A stretch of DNA of 64,000 nucleotides from Meishania sp964351985 (lineage in GTDB: Bacteria; Bacteroidota; Bacteroidia; Flavobacteriales; Flavobacteriaceae), in contig CAYGPR010000011.1 of the NCBI GenBank assembly GCA_964351985.1, positions 30,245-94,244 on the forward strand, given 5' to 3'. Position 1 is the first letter of the stretch. Every line of letters begins with the position of its first letter. Position numbers and translations under genes: made by a program. The notes below the pieces were generated by a model. It was not told the origin of the DNA. It worked only from the letters and a program-made list of their open reading frames with translations, and did no database searches. Shown piece after piece: positions 43,730-52,962 of the stretch.

Positions 43730-44295
43730 TGGGGAAATTTCTGTAGCGCAAATATATACAACTTTGTGGCAATCCAACTTAGAACAAGTCCAAATAGACC
43801 GCCAGTAATGACGTCAAGCGGAAAATGCACACCGATATAAATGCGGCTATAGGCCATCAAAATGGCCCAGACCATTAAGAAAATTCCTATGAAGCGAAAT
43901 TTCCGACTTAAGAGTTTTGTGAAGAAAAAAGCAATGGCAAAAGAATTGGCGGCATGGGCAGAAAAATATCCGAATTTACCCCCACAGGTATCTTTGACCA
44001 AGCGCATTATCGAATTTACATCGGGATCATAGCACGGTCTTAAACGTTGTAAGCCATATTTGAAGAAATTGGATAGTTGATCCGTAGCAAGCACTAAAAT
44101 TGCCACGGTCACGACGAGTAGAATTATTTTTTTAAGTCCTAATTCCCTATAGGCCAATACCAGCAAAAATAAATATAGCGGAATCGAACTAAGCTTATTG
44201 GTGATGAACATCCAGAACCCGTCCCAAGTTGGGTTTCCCAGATTATTGAGAAAGAGGAAGAGTTCTTTATCGTATTGAATGAGTTCTTCAAGCAT
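43726..44295 (-). CDS. PAP2-family membrane phosphatase
   Basis: This 189-residue phosphatase has five to six membrane helices. The three signature parts are KYGLQRLRPCYDP (about 76-88), the GYFSAHAANSFA motif with the acid/base His, and SRIYIGVHFPLDVITGG with the nucleophile His. Such enzymes release phosphate from undecaprenyl pyrophosphate or phosphatidic acid, or modify lipid A. Its coupling with the GT39 gene by a 4-base overlap and with the small acidic protein gene upstream suggests recycling of the lipid carrier or lipid A remodelling. Confidence 0.92.
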   Translation of the reverse strand: MLEELIQYDKELFLFLNNLGNPTWDGFWMFITNKLSSIPLYLFLLVLAYRELGLKKIILLVVTVAILVLATDQLSNFFKYGLQRLRPCYDPDVNSIMRLVKDTCGGKFGYFSAHAANSFAIAFFFTKLLSRKFRFIGIFLMVWAILMAYSRIYIGVHFPLDVITGGLFGLVLSWIATKLYIFALQKFPQ

Positions 44296-44312
44296 ATTGA
44301 TTGTGCACTGAG

Positions 44313-44540
44313 CTATTCATCATAACGTGCTACCTCTCTATCATAGAATTCGGTAGCCTGTTCTACGAGCGTGGTCATCTCCGATTCAAGATCGGCTTCA
44401 TCTTCCTTCGAGAAATCCTCGAACCATTCGACCTCATCATTTTCGAGGTTGATGATAAAACGCGGATATTCCGTATGGATGATAAATATGGCTGCGGGAT
44501 AATCGGTATTGTCGCCCAATATGAATTTAGGTAGGTCCAT
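44313..44540 (-). CDS. Small acidic protein (75 aa)
   Basis: This 75-residue protein (MDLPKFILGDNTDYPAAIF at the start) ends in an acidic helix (FSKEDEADLESEMTTLVEQATEFY). It has no signal or transmembrane segment. Similar short proteins appear in Flavobacteriia with conserved N-termini, but I cannot name a function. The ATG at 44540 overlaps the 3' end of the MATE gene by 14 bases and the gene lies 17 bases before the PAP2 gene, so it belongs to the operon. Confidence 0.75.
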   Translation of the reverse strand: MDLPKFILGDNTDYPAAIFIIHTEYPRFIINLENDEVEWFEDFSKEDEADLESEMTTLVEQATEFYDREVARYDE

Positions 44541-45903
44541 TGGCAATTAACTTTTTGGTCAAATAATTGAATCGAATATACAACATAATCGCCGAGGCGG
44601 TTAACCCCGATAAAAGACCTATCCAAATTCCCATACTTTTTAAATCGGTATACAGCCCTAAATAATATGAAATCGGAAAACCGATCAACCAGTAGGCAAT
44701 AAACGTAATCAAGGTGGGAATCTTCACATCTTGTAAACCACGTAGGGCACCTAGAACCACCACTTGTATTCCGTCGGAAATCTGAAAAAAAGCTGCGACC
44801 AAAAGCAGTTGGGCCGCCAAGACAATTACTTCTGAATTATCGGCAAGATTCAGGGCATTATCGAGATCTAGATATAAGGTCGGAAACCAATTCCTTCCCC
44901 AAAGAAAAAGTGCCGCGAACACTATTTCGATTAACAATGTCAATAGAAAGATGGACTGAGCGATACGCCGAAGCTTACCAAAATTTTTCAACCCTTTTTG
45001 ATTGCCTACCCGGATCATGGCAGTTACGCCAAGACCCATACCGAACATAAATGTCATGCTGGCCAAATTCAAAGCGATTTGATTCGCTGCCTGCGCATTC
45101 TTGCCCAAAACACCGCTAAGCCATATTGCGGCAGTAAAAATTGCAACCTCAAAGAACATTTGTAATGCGGACGGAAAGCCCAAACCAATAATCTTGTTCA
45201 TCACCTTTTTCTCGATTTTACTGAAATTGAATCCGGTTACGTAATCGTGGAATTTCTTTTTGCTCTTGAGCAAGAACCAGATATAGGCGACCATTAAAAT
45301 ACGTGCAACCAATGTGCCAATGGCAGCCCCAACAATACCCAGTTTCGGAAAGCCGAACGTACCAAAAATCAAAAGATAGTTCAAAACTACATTGATCACA
45401 TTGGCAATAATCGTGGCATACATGGGATATCTGGTCTGCGACAGACCTTCGGAAAATTGTTTAAAGGCCTGAAATATGACCAGTGGCACCAGAGACAGGG
45501 CTACCAGGTCTAGGTACGGCATTGCCAATTCGACGACCTCCAAAGGCTGATCCATCTTGTACATCAACGGTTTGGAGAGTAGAATCAGGCCGAATAGCGC
45601 TATGGCCAGAAGGGTGCAAAGTACCAATCCGTGTTTTAGGGCACTTTTGGCGTCCGCCTTGTTTTCGGCCCCATCGGCTTCTGCTACTAAAGGTGTTATC
45701 GCGGTCGAAAAACCGATTCCCAACGACATGGCGATAAAAACAAAACTATTACCCAAAGAAACCGCTGCCAATTCAGCGGTACCCAATTGACCGACCATAA
45801 TGTTGTCGGCCAATTGCACAAACGTATGCCCCAACATGCCCATTATTACCGGGACGGAGAGCTTGATGTTATAGCGAAATTCTTTGGTGTAATTGTTTAA
45901 CAA
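44527..45903 (-). CDS. MATE family efflux transporter
   Basis: This 458-residue transporter has twelve predicted transmembrane helices in two pseudo-repeats, typical of MATE/NorM proteins: PVIMGMLGHTFVQLADNIMVGQLGTAELAAVSLGNS in the first and FPSALQMFFEVAIFTAAIW in the second. It exports cationic or organic compounds in exchange for H+ or Na+. The start is TTG at 45903, since no ATG is in frame before the first helix. It is 84 bases downstream of mazG and overlaps the small acidic protein gene. Confidence 0.93.
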   Translation of the reverse strand: MLNNYTKEFRYNIKLSVPVIMGMLGHTFVQLADNIMVGQLGTAELAAVSLGNSFVFIAMSLGIGFSTAITPLVAEADGAENKADAKSALKHGLVLCTLLAIALFGLILLSKPLMYKMDQPLEVVELAMPYLDLVALSLVPLVIFQAFKQFSEGLSQTRYPMYATIIANVINVVLNYLLIFGTFGFPKLGIVGAAIGTLVARILMVAYIWFLLKSKKKFHDYVTGFNFSKIEKKVMNKIIGLGFPSALQMFFEVAIFTAAIWLSGVLGKNAQAANQIALNLASMTFMFGMGLGVTAMIRVGNQKGLKNFGKLRRIAQSIFLLTLLIEIVFAALFLWGRNWFPTLYLDLDNALNLADNSEVIVLAAQLLLVAAFFQISDGIQVVVLGALRGLQDVKIPTLITFIAYWLIGFPISYYLGLYTDLKSMGIWIGLLSGLTASAIMLYIRFNYLTKKLIANGPT

Positions 45904-45987
45904 GAGAGTATTGGTTTCTGGTTTATAACTTTGACAAAGTTAGTCAAACGTTGGTACTGCTTACTGCTACCGCAAACTACTCGCTGC

Positions 45988-46761
45988 TCACTGCAACTTC
46001 GCTTCTTCCCAAAATACATCCATTTCGGACAAGGTCATTTCTTTTAAACTTTTGCCCGACTCCTTCGCCTTAGACTCCAAATATTGAAACCGTTTAATGA
46101 ATTTTTTATTGGTCCGTTCCAAAGCATTCTCAGGATTGACATTCAAGAACCGGGCATAATTGATCATCGAAAAAAGCACATCACCGAACTCCTCTTCTAT
46201 TTTTTCAGGATTAGCGGTTTTGACTTCTTCCTGAAGTTCTTCCAGTTCTTCTTGAACTTTTTCGAATACTTGCTCTGGTTTTTCCCAATCAAAACCGACT
46301 CCCGCAACCTTATCCTGAATGCGATTGGCCTTTACCAAAGCGGGTAAACTTGCCGGTACACCTTCAAGCACACTTTTTTTTCCCTCTTTCAATTTAATAT
46401 TCTCCCAATTCTGCTTGACCTCTTCTTCATCCTTAACAGTGACATCTCCATAAATATGTGGGTGACGATTAATTAGTTTTTCACAGATATCGTTGCATAC
46501 GTCCGCAATATCGAAATCATTCGTTTCAGAACCGATTTTTGCATAGAAAACAATATGTAGCAGAACATCGCCCAATTCTTTTTTTACTTCTTCAAGGTCG
46601 TTGTCGAGAATGGCATCGCCAAGTTCATATGTTTCTTCGATCGTCAAGTGGCGAAGCGTCTGCATGGTCTGTTTTTTGTCCCATGGACATTGTGCTCGCA
46701 GTTCGTCCATGATGGTCAAGAGGCGATTAAAAGCCCCGAGTTGAACTTCTCTTGAATTCAT
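45988..46761 (-). CDS. mazG: Nucleoside triphosphate pyrophosphohydrolase MazG
   Basis: This 257-residue enzyme hydrolyses NTPs to NMP and pyrophosphate and prevents misincorporation. It has two MazG domains. The first shows CPWDKKQTMQTLRHLTIEETYELGDAI with E-x-x-E and the second E-x-x-D of KKELGDVLLHIVFY; the second domain has QEELEELQEEVKTANPEKIEEEFGDVLFSMI. It is cytoplasmic. A dispersed-repeat-like stretch (AGCAGT-type words on the minus strand) lies between it and the MATE gene. Confidence 0.95.
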   Translation of the reverse strand: MNSREVQLGAFNRLLTIMDELRAQCPWDKKQTMQTLRHLTIEETYELGDAILDNDLEEVKKELGDVLLHIVFYAKIGSETNDFDIADVCNDICEKLINRHPHIYGDVTVKDEEEVKQNWENIKLKEGKKSVLEGVPASLPALVKANRIQDKVAGVGFDWEKPEQVFEKVQEELEELQEEVKTANPEKIEEEFGDVLFSMINYARFLNVNPENALERTNKKFIKRFQYLESKAKESGKSLKEMTLSEMDVFWEEAKLQ

Positions 46762-46867
46762 AAAAAATATGTTTACTCAAAAGTACAAATACAAACTCTT
46801 TCAAGTCATGCGCAGATCGCACTATTTTGTTTACCTTAATTGTCTTGAAATCAACTTATACCCTAAA

Positions 46868-48352
46868 ATGAAAAAGTACTTTTTGCCCATGGCCTTGATC
46901 GCAATACTATCTGCGGGAATTGTTAATGGACAAGAATTAGGACTATTCGAAAGTAATACCGATATCGGCAACCCAAAACTTGAGGGCAATGCCAAATTCA
47001 ACTCCGAAGAAAATACCTTTATTATTTCCGGAGGTGGCTCCAATATGTGGTTCGGTACCGATGAACTGCACTATGTCTATAAAAAGATGTCGGGCGATAT
47101 ATCGTTGGCGGCAGATGTCGAATGGGTCACTAAGGGTGGAGACCCACATAAAAAAGCCTGCCTTATCATACGTCAAAGTCTAGAACCAAATTCCGCTTAC
47201 GCCGATGCGGTCATTCATGGCGATGGCCTTACTTCCATTCAATACCGTGAAACTTCTGGAGCCAATACCCGTGAGGTACAAGCGAATATAGTCGCGCCGA
47301 AACGTATTCGAATCGAAAAAGAGGGCGATTACGTTTCAATGTTCTATAGTATGGGAAATGGGGAATTGACATCTTCCGGTGGTTCGTTCAAACTCCGTTT
47401 TGAAGAACCTTTTTATGTCGGACTAGGTGTTTGTTCGCATAATTCGGAGGTTTTAGAAACCGCTAAGTTTTCCAATGTGATCATCAACGAAATAAAGCAG
47501 CGGCCAGATTCCCTAAAAGTTTTGGAAAGTACTTTGGAGATCATTCCCATTTCATCTTTTGACAGAAAAGTTGTTTATCATACACAGAATCATATTGAAG
47601 CACCCAACTGGTCGCCCGATGGCATGACCTTGATTTTTAATAGCAAGGGGCTGCTTTATAAAATTCCTGTAGAAGGTGGGAAGCCGGAATCGATTCCGAC
47701 AGATTTTGCCAAAAGGATAAATAACGATCACGGAATTTCACCAGATGGCACACAATTGGTCATAAGTGACCAGACCGAGACCGGCAAATCACTTATTTAC
47801 TCCTTGCCGATTGAAGGCGGGGTTCCGAAGAAAATAACTCCTGTTGGTCCGTCGTATTGGCATGGGTGGTCTCCCGACGGAAAGACGCTGGCCTATTGCG
47901 CCGAACGAAACGGAAACTATGACATTTATTCCATTCCTTTAGAAGGCGGTAAAGAAACTCGATTGACGACAGCCGAAGGTTTGGACGATGGCCCTGATTA
48001 TTCACCCGATGGGCAATACATCTACTTCAATTCAGAGCGGACAGGAACCATGCAAATCTGGCGAATGAAAACCGACGGAAGCGAGAAAGAGCAAATAACC
48101 ACCGATGAATATAATGATTGGTTCGCCCACCCATCGCCCGATGGAAAATGGATCGTTTACGTTTCCTTTGGCACCGACGTACCGCCAGGGAGCCATCCAC
48201 CGAACAAAGATGTCATGCTAAGGTTGATGAATCTGGAAACCAAAGAAGTTCAGGTAATGGCCAAGCTTTTTGGTGGTCAGGGTACGATCAATGTCCCCTC
48301 TTGGTCCCCGGATAGCCAAAATGTGGCTTTCGTCAGTTATCAATTGAAGTAA
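46868..48352 (+). CDS. Secreted TolB-like beta-propeller protein with lectin-like N-domain
   Basis: The ATG at 46868 is preferred because it directly precedes the signal peptide (LSAGIVNGQ); the frame is open upstream from a non-standard position. Residues about 25-210 form a beta-rich domain that resembles concanavalin-like or DUF1349-type modules (NTDIGNPKLEGNAKFNSEENT; SLEPNSAYADAVIHGDG). Then come five or six WD40-like PD40 repeats of the TolB type (APNWSPDGMTLIFNSK; DGPDYSPDGQYIYFNSERTG; WFAHPSPDGKWIVYVS). It is likely periplasmic or surface-exposed and binds a sugar or protein. The DUF3500 gene follows after 32 bases. Confidence 0.82.
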   Translation: MKKYFLPMALIAILSAGIVNGQELGLFESNTDIGNPKLEGNAKFNSEENTFIISGGGSNMWFGTDELHYVYKKMSGDISLAADVEWVTKGGDPHKKACLIIRQSLEPNSAYADAVIHGDGLTSIQYRETSGANTREVQANIVAPKRIRIEKEGDYVSMFYSMGNGELTSSGGSFKLRFEEPFYVGLGVCSHNSEVLETAKFSNVIINEIKQRPDSLKVLESTLEIIPISSFDRKVVYHTQNHIEAPNWSPDGMTLIFNSKGLLYKIPVEGGKPESIPTDFAKRINNDHGISPDGTQLVISDQTETGKSLIYSLPIEGGVPKKITPVGPSYWHGWSPDGKTLAYCAERNGNYDIYSIPLEGGKETRLTTAEGLDDGPDYSPDGQYIYFNSERTGTMQIWRMKTDGSEKEQITTDEYNDWFAHPSPDGKWIVYVSFGTDVPPGSHPPNKDVMLRLMNLETKEVQVMAKLFGGQGTINVPSWSPDSQNVAFVSYQLK

Positions 48353-48384
48353 CTATTGCGCTTTAAAAATTAAAACAAAATGAA

Positions 48385-49410
48385 ATGGTCTTGAAAAAAA
48401 TAGGTGCATTGCTTTCTCTATTTATTATTACCAGCACTTTAAATGCCCAGGAATTATCCGATAAGGCCAATTCTTTTTTAAATTCCCTTTCGGGAGATTT
48501 GAAGGAACAAGCACACTATGCTTTCGAAGACGAGGAACGATTTAATATGAATTTCGTACCCAAAATGCGAAAAGGGCCGACTTTTCACGACTTCAATACA
48601 TCGCAAAAAGAATTGGCCCTAAATCTATTAAGGGCATCGCTAAGCAACCAAGGGTATGAAAAGACTACAGAAATCATGGAACTCGAGAACGTGCTATTCG
48701 AATTTGAGAACAATGATCAAAAGATGGAAGACGGTCGGCCTTATCGGGACCCCTTAAATTATCATTTATGCATTTTTGGAAATCCGTCACCTGACTCTTT
48801 TTGGGGTTGGCGTTTTGAGGGACATCATATCTCTTTAAATTTTACGGCTACCGATAAAACGATAGTTTCTTCGACCCCAACCTTTTTTGGTTCCAATCCG
48901 GGAATCGTAAAAAGTGCGGCCCAAAAAGGAAAGGAAGTACTAAAAAAGGAAACGGATCTGGGCTTTGCCCTCATTAGTTCCATGACGCAAGAACAATTGC
49001 AACTGGCCCGATTTTCTGATTCGGCACCTGCCGAGATTATTACTGGATCAGATAGAAAAGTAAAATCGTTAGACCCCAAGGGTATTTCATACGTCGATCT
49101 GACCGAAGCTCAAAAGGAAACTTTTATTGAACTACTAAATGAGTATATCGATAATTATGAATCGGGTTACGCTTCACGTCTGAAAGAAAAGTTGAATGAC
49201 AAGGGTTTGGAAAATCTTTATTTTGCATGGGCGGGCAGCTTAGCACCCGGGGCTGGCCATTATTACAGGATACAGGGTAATTCTTTGCTCATCGAATACG
49301 ATAATATCCAGAACAACGCCAATCATGTCCACACGGCGATTAGGGACATTGATAATGATTACGGAGAAGATATGCTCAATGCCCATTATAAATCGGACCA
49401 TAAAAATTAA
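48385..49410 (+). CDS. Secreted DUF3500 protein
   Basis: The 341-residue exported protein has a signal peptide ending near residue 21 (STLNAQE). The DUF3500 domain covers nearly the whole mature protein; typical segments are RDPLNYHLCIFGNPSPDSFWGWRFEGHHISLNFT and FAWAGSLAPGAGHYYRIQGNSLLIEYDN, followed by a C-terminal NNANHVHTAIRDIDNDYG. Family members have no experimentally clear function that I know. It lies within a run of exported genes with the sugar isomerase-like gene 5 bases downstream. Confidence 0.88.
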   Translation: MVLKKIGALLSLFIITSTLNAQELSDKANSFLNSLSGDLKEQAHYAFEDEERFNMNFVPKMRKGPTFHDFNTSQKELALNLLRASLSNQGYEKTTEIMELENVLFEFENNDQKMEDGRPYRDPLNYHLCIFGNPSPDSFWGWRFEGHHISLNFTATDKTIVSSTPTFFGSNPGIVKSAAQKGKEVLKKETDLGFALISSMTQEQLQLARFSDSAPAEIITGSDRKVKSLDPKGISYVDLTEAQKETFIELLNEYIDNYESGYASRLKEKLNDKGLENLYFAWAGSLAPGAGHYYRIQGNSLLIEYDNIQNNANHVHTAIRDIDNDYGEDMLNAHYKSDHKN

Positions 49411-49415
49411 ATAAC

Positions 49416-50249
49416 ATGCTAAAACGTAGAAATTTTTTATTGCAATCATCGGCTTTGACCGCAGGAACACTTTTTTTTCCTTCCTGTATGTTCGCCTCGG
49501 ATGCCGGAACTAAATATGGCGTACAACTCTATTCTTTTCGGGATGAAATGGCAAAAGATGCCATCGGAACTTTGAAACAAATAGCGGCCGTCGGTATCAA
49601 GGAAATTGAAAGTGCGCGTTCGAGCAAAGGCCATTACTACGGACTTTCCCCGGAAGAAATGAAAAACACATGCAACGATTTGGGAATGGATCTAAAGAGC
49701 GGCCATGTACATCTTGATGATAAATTTCAAAAAACCATGGAGGATGCCGTAGCCGCGGAACAAGAATATGTAATCTGTTCGACCATGCCATCCAACGGGC
49801 AGACGGTAGACAATTATAAAAAAGTGGCTGACGAGTTCAACAAAGCGGGAGCGCAATGTAAAGAGCTCGGGTTGAAATTCGGGTACCACAATCACGAATA
49901 CGAGTTTGAGTCGCATAATGGCCAAATTCTTTATGATGTTTTGATGGATAACACTGACCCTGATTTAGTGCATATGGAACTGGATTTAGGATGGGTCATC
50001 GTCGCCGGAAAAGATCCTCTGGATTATTTCAAAAAATATCCAGGACGCTTTCCGCTTTGGCATTTGAAGGATATGAACATGGAAGAAAAAGAAAGCACCG
50101 AATTCGGCAAAGGCGGGTTGGACATTAAAACCATGATGCAAAATCAGGAAGCTTCGGGGGTAAAACATATTTTTATCGAACAAGAAGAATATGCCAGCAC
50201 CCCATTGGAAAGCATGAAACACAACATGGAATTTTTAAAAAATCTTTAG
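49416..50249 (+). CDS. Exported sugar phosphate isomerase/epimerase-like protein
   Basis: This 277-residue protein has an AP endonuclease-2-like (beta/alpha)8 barrel, the fold of xylose isomerase and IolE-like sugar isomerases. The leader MLKRRNFLLQSSA is Tat-like and a cysteine (LFFPSC, Cys24) may be lipidated. Metal-binding residues are in KFGYHNHEYEF, HMELDLGWV, WHLKDMN and the IFIEQEEY Glu. The gene starts 5 bases after the DUF3500 stop. The exported isomerase fits with the secreted Gfo/Idh/MocA and DUF1080 proteins found elsewhere in the window. The substrate is not known. Confidence 0.85.
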   Translation: MLKRRNFLLQSSALTAGTLFFPSCMFASDAGTKYGVQLYSFRDEMAKDAIGTLKQIAAVGIKEIESARSSKGHYYGLSPEEMKNTCNDLGMDLKSGHVHLDDKFQKTMEDAVAAEQEYVICSTMPSNGQTVDNYKKVADEFNKAGAQCKELGLKFGYHNHEYEFESHNGQILYDVLMDNTDPDLVHMELDLGWVIVAGKDPLDYFKKYPGRFPLWHLKDMNMEEKESTEFGKGGLDIKTMMQNQEASGVKHIFIEQEEYASTPLESMKHNMEFLKNL

Positions 50250-50267
50250 GTTCAATAAAATCATCTG

Positions 50268-50290
50268 TCACATCGAGCGCAAGCGAGGTG
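50268..50290. repeat. Dispersed repeat-like word
   Basis: The sequence around CACATCGAGCGCAAGCGAGGTG lies between the isomerase and deacylase genes. It is imperfectly palindromic and resembles words often dispersed between genes in flavobacteria. Confidence 0.35.
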
Positions 50291-50361
50291 AGTTTGAAGG
50301 GTTGACCCGCTAAGTTTTAAAACAAATAGCTGCTTTGAAATCTTTAAACCAAATATTAAAA

Positions 50362-52014
50362 ATGAAAAATTTTGGTCCGGTAACTACCTTTTTGTTGGCA
50401 ATGCTAGTCATGGCCTGCACACCTGAAAAAACCCACTACGACATCCTTATCAAAAACGGACAGCTTATAGATGGTTCAGGAAGTACTAGATATGTAGGTG
50501 ATATTGCCATTAATGCAGATACGATTGCTGCCATGGGCGACCTTAAAGACGCAATGGGTACGACTGAAGTCGACGCGACCGGTCTTACAATAGCGCCCGG
50601 TTTTATCAATATGCTAAGTTGGGCCAATGAATCACTAATTGAAGATGGCCGTTCGCAAGGCGACATCCGACAAGGTGTAACACTGGAAGTTATGGGCGAA
50701 GGTCATTCGATGGGTCCGCTCAACACAAAAATGAGGGAAGAAATGAAAGCAGGTCAAGGCAGTATCGCCTATGATATCGACTGGTCAAGTCTTGGTGAAT
50801 ACCTTGATTTTCTGCAAAAAAAAGGTGTTTCTACTAACATAACTTCTTTTATAGGCAATGGCACAATACGGGAATTCGTGATGGGTTATGAAAACCGATT
50901 GCCCACCGAAGAAGAAATGGAAACCATGAAAAGACTGACCCGAGAGGCAATGGAAGAAGGGGCCGTTGGCCTTTCCACTTCCTTGATCTACGTACCCAGT
51001 GGTCACGCAAAAACCGATGAAATTATCGAATTGGCAAAAGTTGTGGCCGAATATGACGGAATGTACATCTCACACATTCGTGATGAAGAAGGCGGTTTGC
51101 TCAATGCCGTCAATGAACTGATCACGATTTCGGAAAAAGCAAAACTCCCAGCGGAAATTTATCATTTTAAAGCTTCCGGTAATGCAAATTGGCAGCTGTT
51201 GGACAGTGCCATCCAACTGGTCGAAAGCGCAAGAAAAAAAGGACTTCCCATCACAACGGATATGTATATGTACAACGCAAGTTCTACCGGGTTGAACGTG
51301 GTACTTCCTGCGTGGGCGAAAGAGGGCGGGCACTCGGCAACGATGAAACTCATCGAGAATCCTGCAAAAAGAAAAAAAATGATGGCTGAAATCGATTTTC
51401 ATGTTCCGCCCGACAAAATCCTTTTGGTAGGTTTTCGAAACAAAGAACTTAGAAATCTTATCGGTAAGACCTTGGCCGATGTTGCCAAAGAAAGAAATAA
51501 AACCGCTAATGAAACCTTGGTCGACCTTATCCATGAAGATGATAGTAGAATTCAGGTCGTATATTTTTCCATGTCCGAAGAAAATATCAAGAAGAAACTG
51601 AAACTTCCCTATATGAGTATTTGCTCCGATGCCGGTTCGTATACGAATGAAGGCGTATTTTTAGAGCAGAGCACACATCCCCGAGCTTATGGTTCGTTTG
51701 CAAGATTGTTAGGGCATTATGTTCGAGAGGAAAAAGTGATTCCCCTTGAGGAAGCTATTTACAGATTAACAACCTTGCCTGCAACGAACCTTAAATTGAA
51801 AAAAAGAGGAACCTTAAAAGAAGGATATTTTGCCGATGTGGTACTCTTCGATGCGGAAAAAATAAATGATAATGCTACCTTCGAAAAACCGCATCAGTAT
51901 GCCACCGGAATGCGGCATGTTTTTGTCAATGGGGAACAGGTGCTAAAAGATGGGGAACATACAGGTGCTTTTCCTGGGAGGTTTGTCAAAGGCCCAGGTT
52001 GGGAACTCGAATAA
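50362..52014 (+). CDS. D-aminoacylase-like amidohydrolase lipoprotein lacking the HxH motif
   Basis: This 550-residue lipoprotein (lipobox Cys19, VMACTPE) belongs to the amidohydrolase/D-aminoacylase superfamily: ILIKNGQLIDGSGSTRYVGDI, YISHIRDEEGG and EIYHFKASG hold the metal histidines, and CSDAGSY holds the catalytic Asp. The HxH pair after the APGFI strand is missing, with APGFINMLSWANES instead, and the NCG cysteine segment reads GEGHSMGP. That suggests a single-metal site and a different substrate from ordinary D-aminoacylases. The ATG at 50362 is chosen over an in-frame TTG at 50335. It is 15 bases before the SMP-30-like gene. Confidence 0.85.
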   Translation: MKNFGPVTTFLLAMLVMACTPEKTHYDILIKNGQLIDGSGSTRYVGDIAINADTIAAMGDLKDAMGTTEVDATGLTIAPGFINMLSWANESLIEDGRSQGDIRQGVTLEVMGEGHSMGPLNTKMREEMKAGQGSIAYDIDWSSLGEYLDFLQKKGVSTNITSFIGNGTIREFVMGYENRLPTEEEMETMKRLTREAMEEGAVGLSTSLIYVPSGHAKTDEIIELAKVVAEYDGMYISHIRDEEGGLLNAVNELITISEKAKLPAEIYHFKASGNANWQLLDSAIQLVESARKKGLPITTDMYMYNASSTGLNVVLPAWAKEGGHSATMKLIENPAKRKKMMAEIDFHVPPDKILLVGFRNKELRNLIGKTLADVAKERNKTANETLVDLIHEDDSRIQVVYFSMSEENIKKKLKLPYMSICSDAGSYTNEGVFLEQSTHPRAYGSFARLLGHYVREEKVIPLEEAIYRLTTLPATNLKLKKRGTLKEGYFADVVLFDAEKINDNATFEKPHQYATGMRHVFVNGEQVLKDGEHTGAFPGRFVKGPGWELE

Positions 52015-52029
52015 ATAAAAAATAGAAAT

Positions 52030-52920
52030 ATGAAATTAACACTACTATCTTTTGCCGCGCTATTGGTATTTGCCTCGTGCGAAGCCCAAAAAATGGCCCT
52101 TGTTACCAATAACACCGAACTCACCCTGGTCGCAGAAGGCTATGATTTTACCGAAGGCCCTGCGGTAGCCCAAAATGGTGATGTCTATTTTACCGACCAA
52201 CCCAATGATAGAATTGTAAAATGGGATGCTTCAACAAATTCCGTTTCGGACTGGATGAAACCTTCAGGTCGTTCAAACGGACTCTATTTCGACCATGACG
52301 GAAACTTATTGTCTTGCGCCGACGAAAAAAACGAATTATGGCGCATCGACATGGAAAAAAACGCCACGGTGCTCGTTGACAATTTTGAAGAAAAAAAACT
52401 AGGTGGCCCCAATGATCTTTGGGTAGACCCAGATGGCGGAATTTATTTTACCGACCCTTTATACGACCGCCCTTGGTGGGAACCGACCGAAAACAGATTG
52501 GAAGAACGTAGGGTCTACTATGTGACCCCTGATATTGGCGAGGTAAAAATAGTTGCAGAAGACTTCGTGATGCCCAATGGCATTATCGGTACAGCTGACG
52601 GAAAGACGCTTTATATCGCGGATATCGGAGATAAGAAAACGTATGTATACCCTATTAACGAAGACCGAACGCTAGGTGAAAGAAAATTGTTCTGTGAGCT
52701 CGGATCGGACGGGATGACTTTGGACAATCAAGGCAATGTATATTTAACAGGAGACGGGGTCACCGTCTTTAATTCCAAAGGAGAGCAAATCCATCATATT
52801 GCCGTACCTGAAAAATGGACGGCCAACGTGACTTTTGGCGGACCTCAACAAAATATCCTTTTTATTACCGCTATGGATTCGGTCTATACCTTGGAGATGG
52901 CGGTCAACGGAATACGTTAA
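52030..52920 (+). CDS. SMP-30/gluconolactonase-like lipoprotein
   Basis: This six-bladed propeller enzyme of 296 residues hydrolyses lactones such as gluconolactone in known relatives. A lipobox (VFASCEA, Cys17) sends it to a membrane. The metal Glu appears in DFTEGPAVAQNGDVYFTDQP, the Asn in LGGPNDLWVDPDGGIYFTDPLY, and the last Asp in CELGSDGMTLDNQGNVYLTG. It follows the amidohydrolase after 15 bases. The role is likely opening of a sugar lactone made by an exported oxidoreductase. Confidence 0.9.
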   Translation: MKLTLLSFAALLVFASCEAQKMALVTNNTELTLVAEGYDFTEGPAVAQNGDVYFTDQPNDRIVKWDASTNSVSDWMKPSGRSNGLYFDHDGNLLSCADEKNELWRIDMEKNATVLVDNFEEKKLGGPNDLWVDPDGGIYFTDPLYDRPWWEPTENRLEERRVYYVTPDIGEVKIVAEDFVMPNGIIGTADGKTLYIADIGDKKTYVYPINEDRTLGERKLFCELGSDGMTLDNQGNVYLTGDGVTVFNSKGEQIHHIAVPEKWTANVTFGGPQQNILFITAMDSVYTLEMAVNGIR

Positions 52921-52962
52921 ACCAATTTTAATAGCTTTAATAACAATCAAAAAACTAAAATC

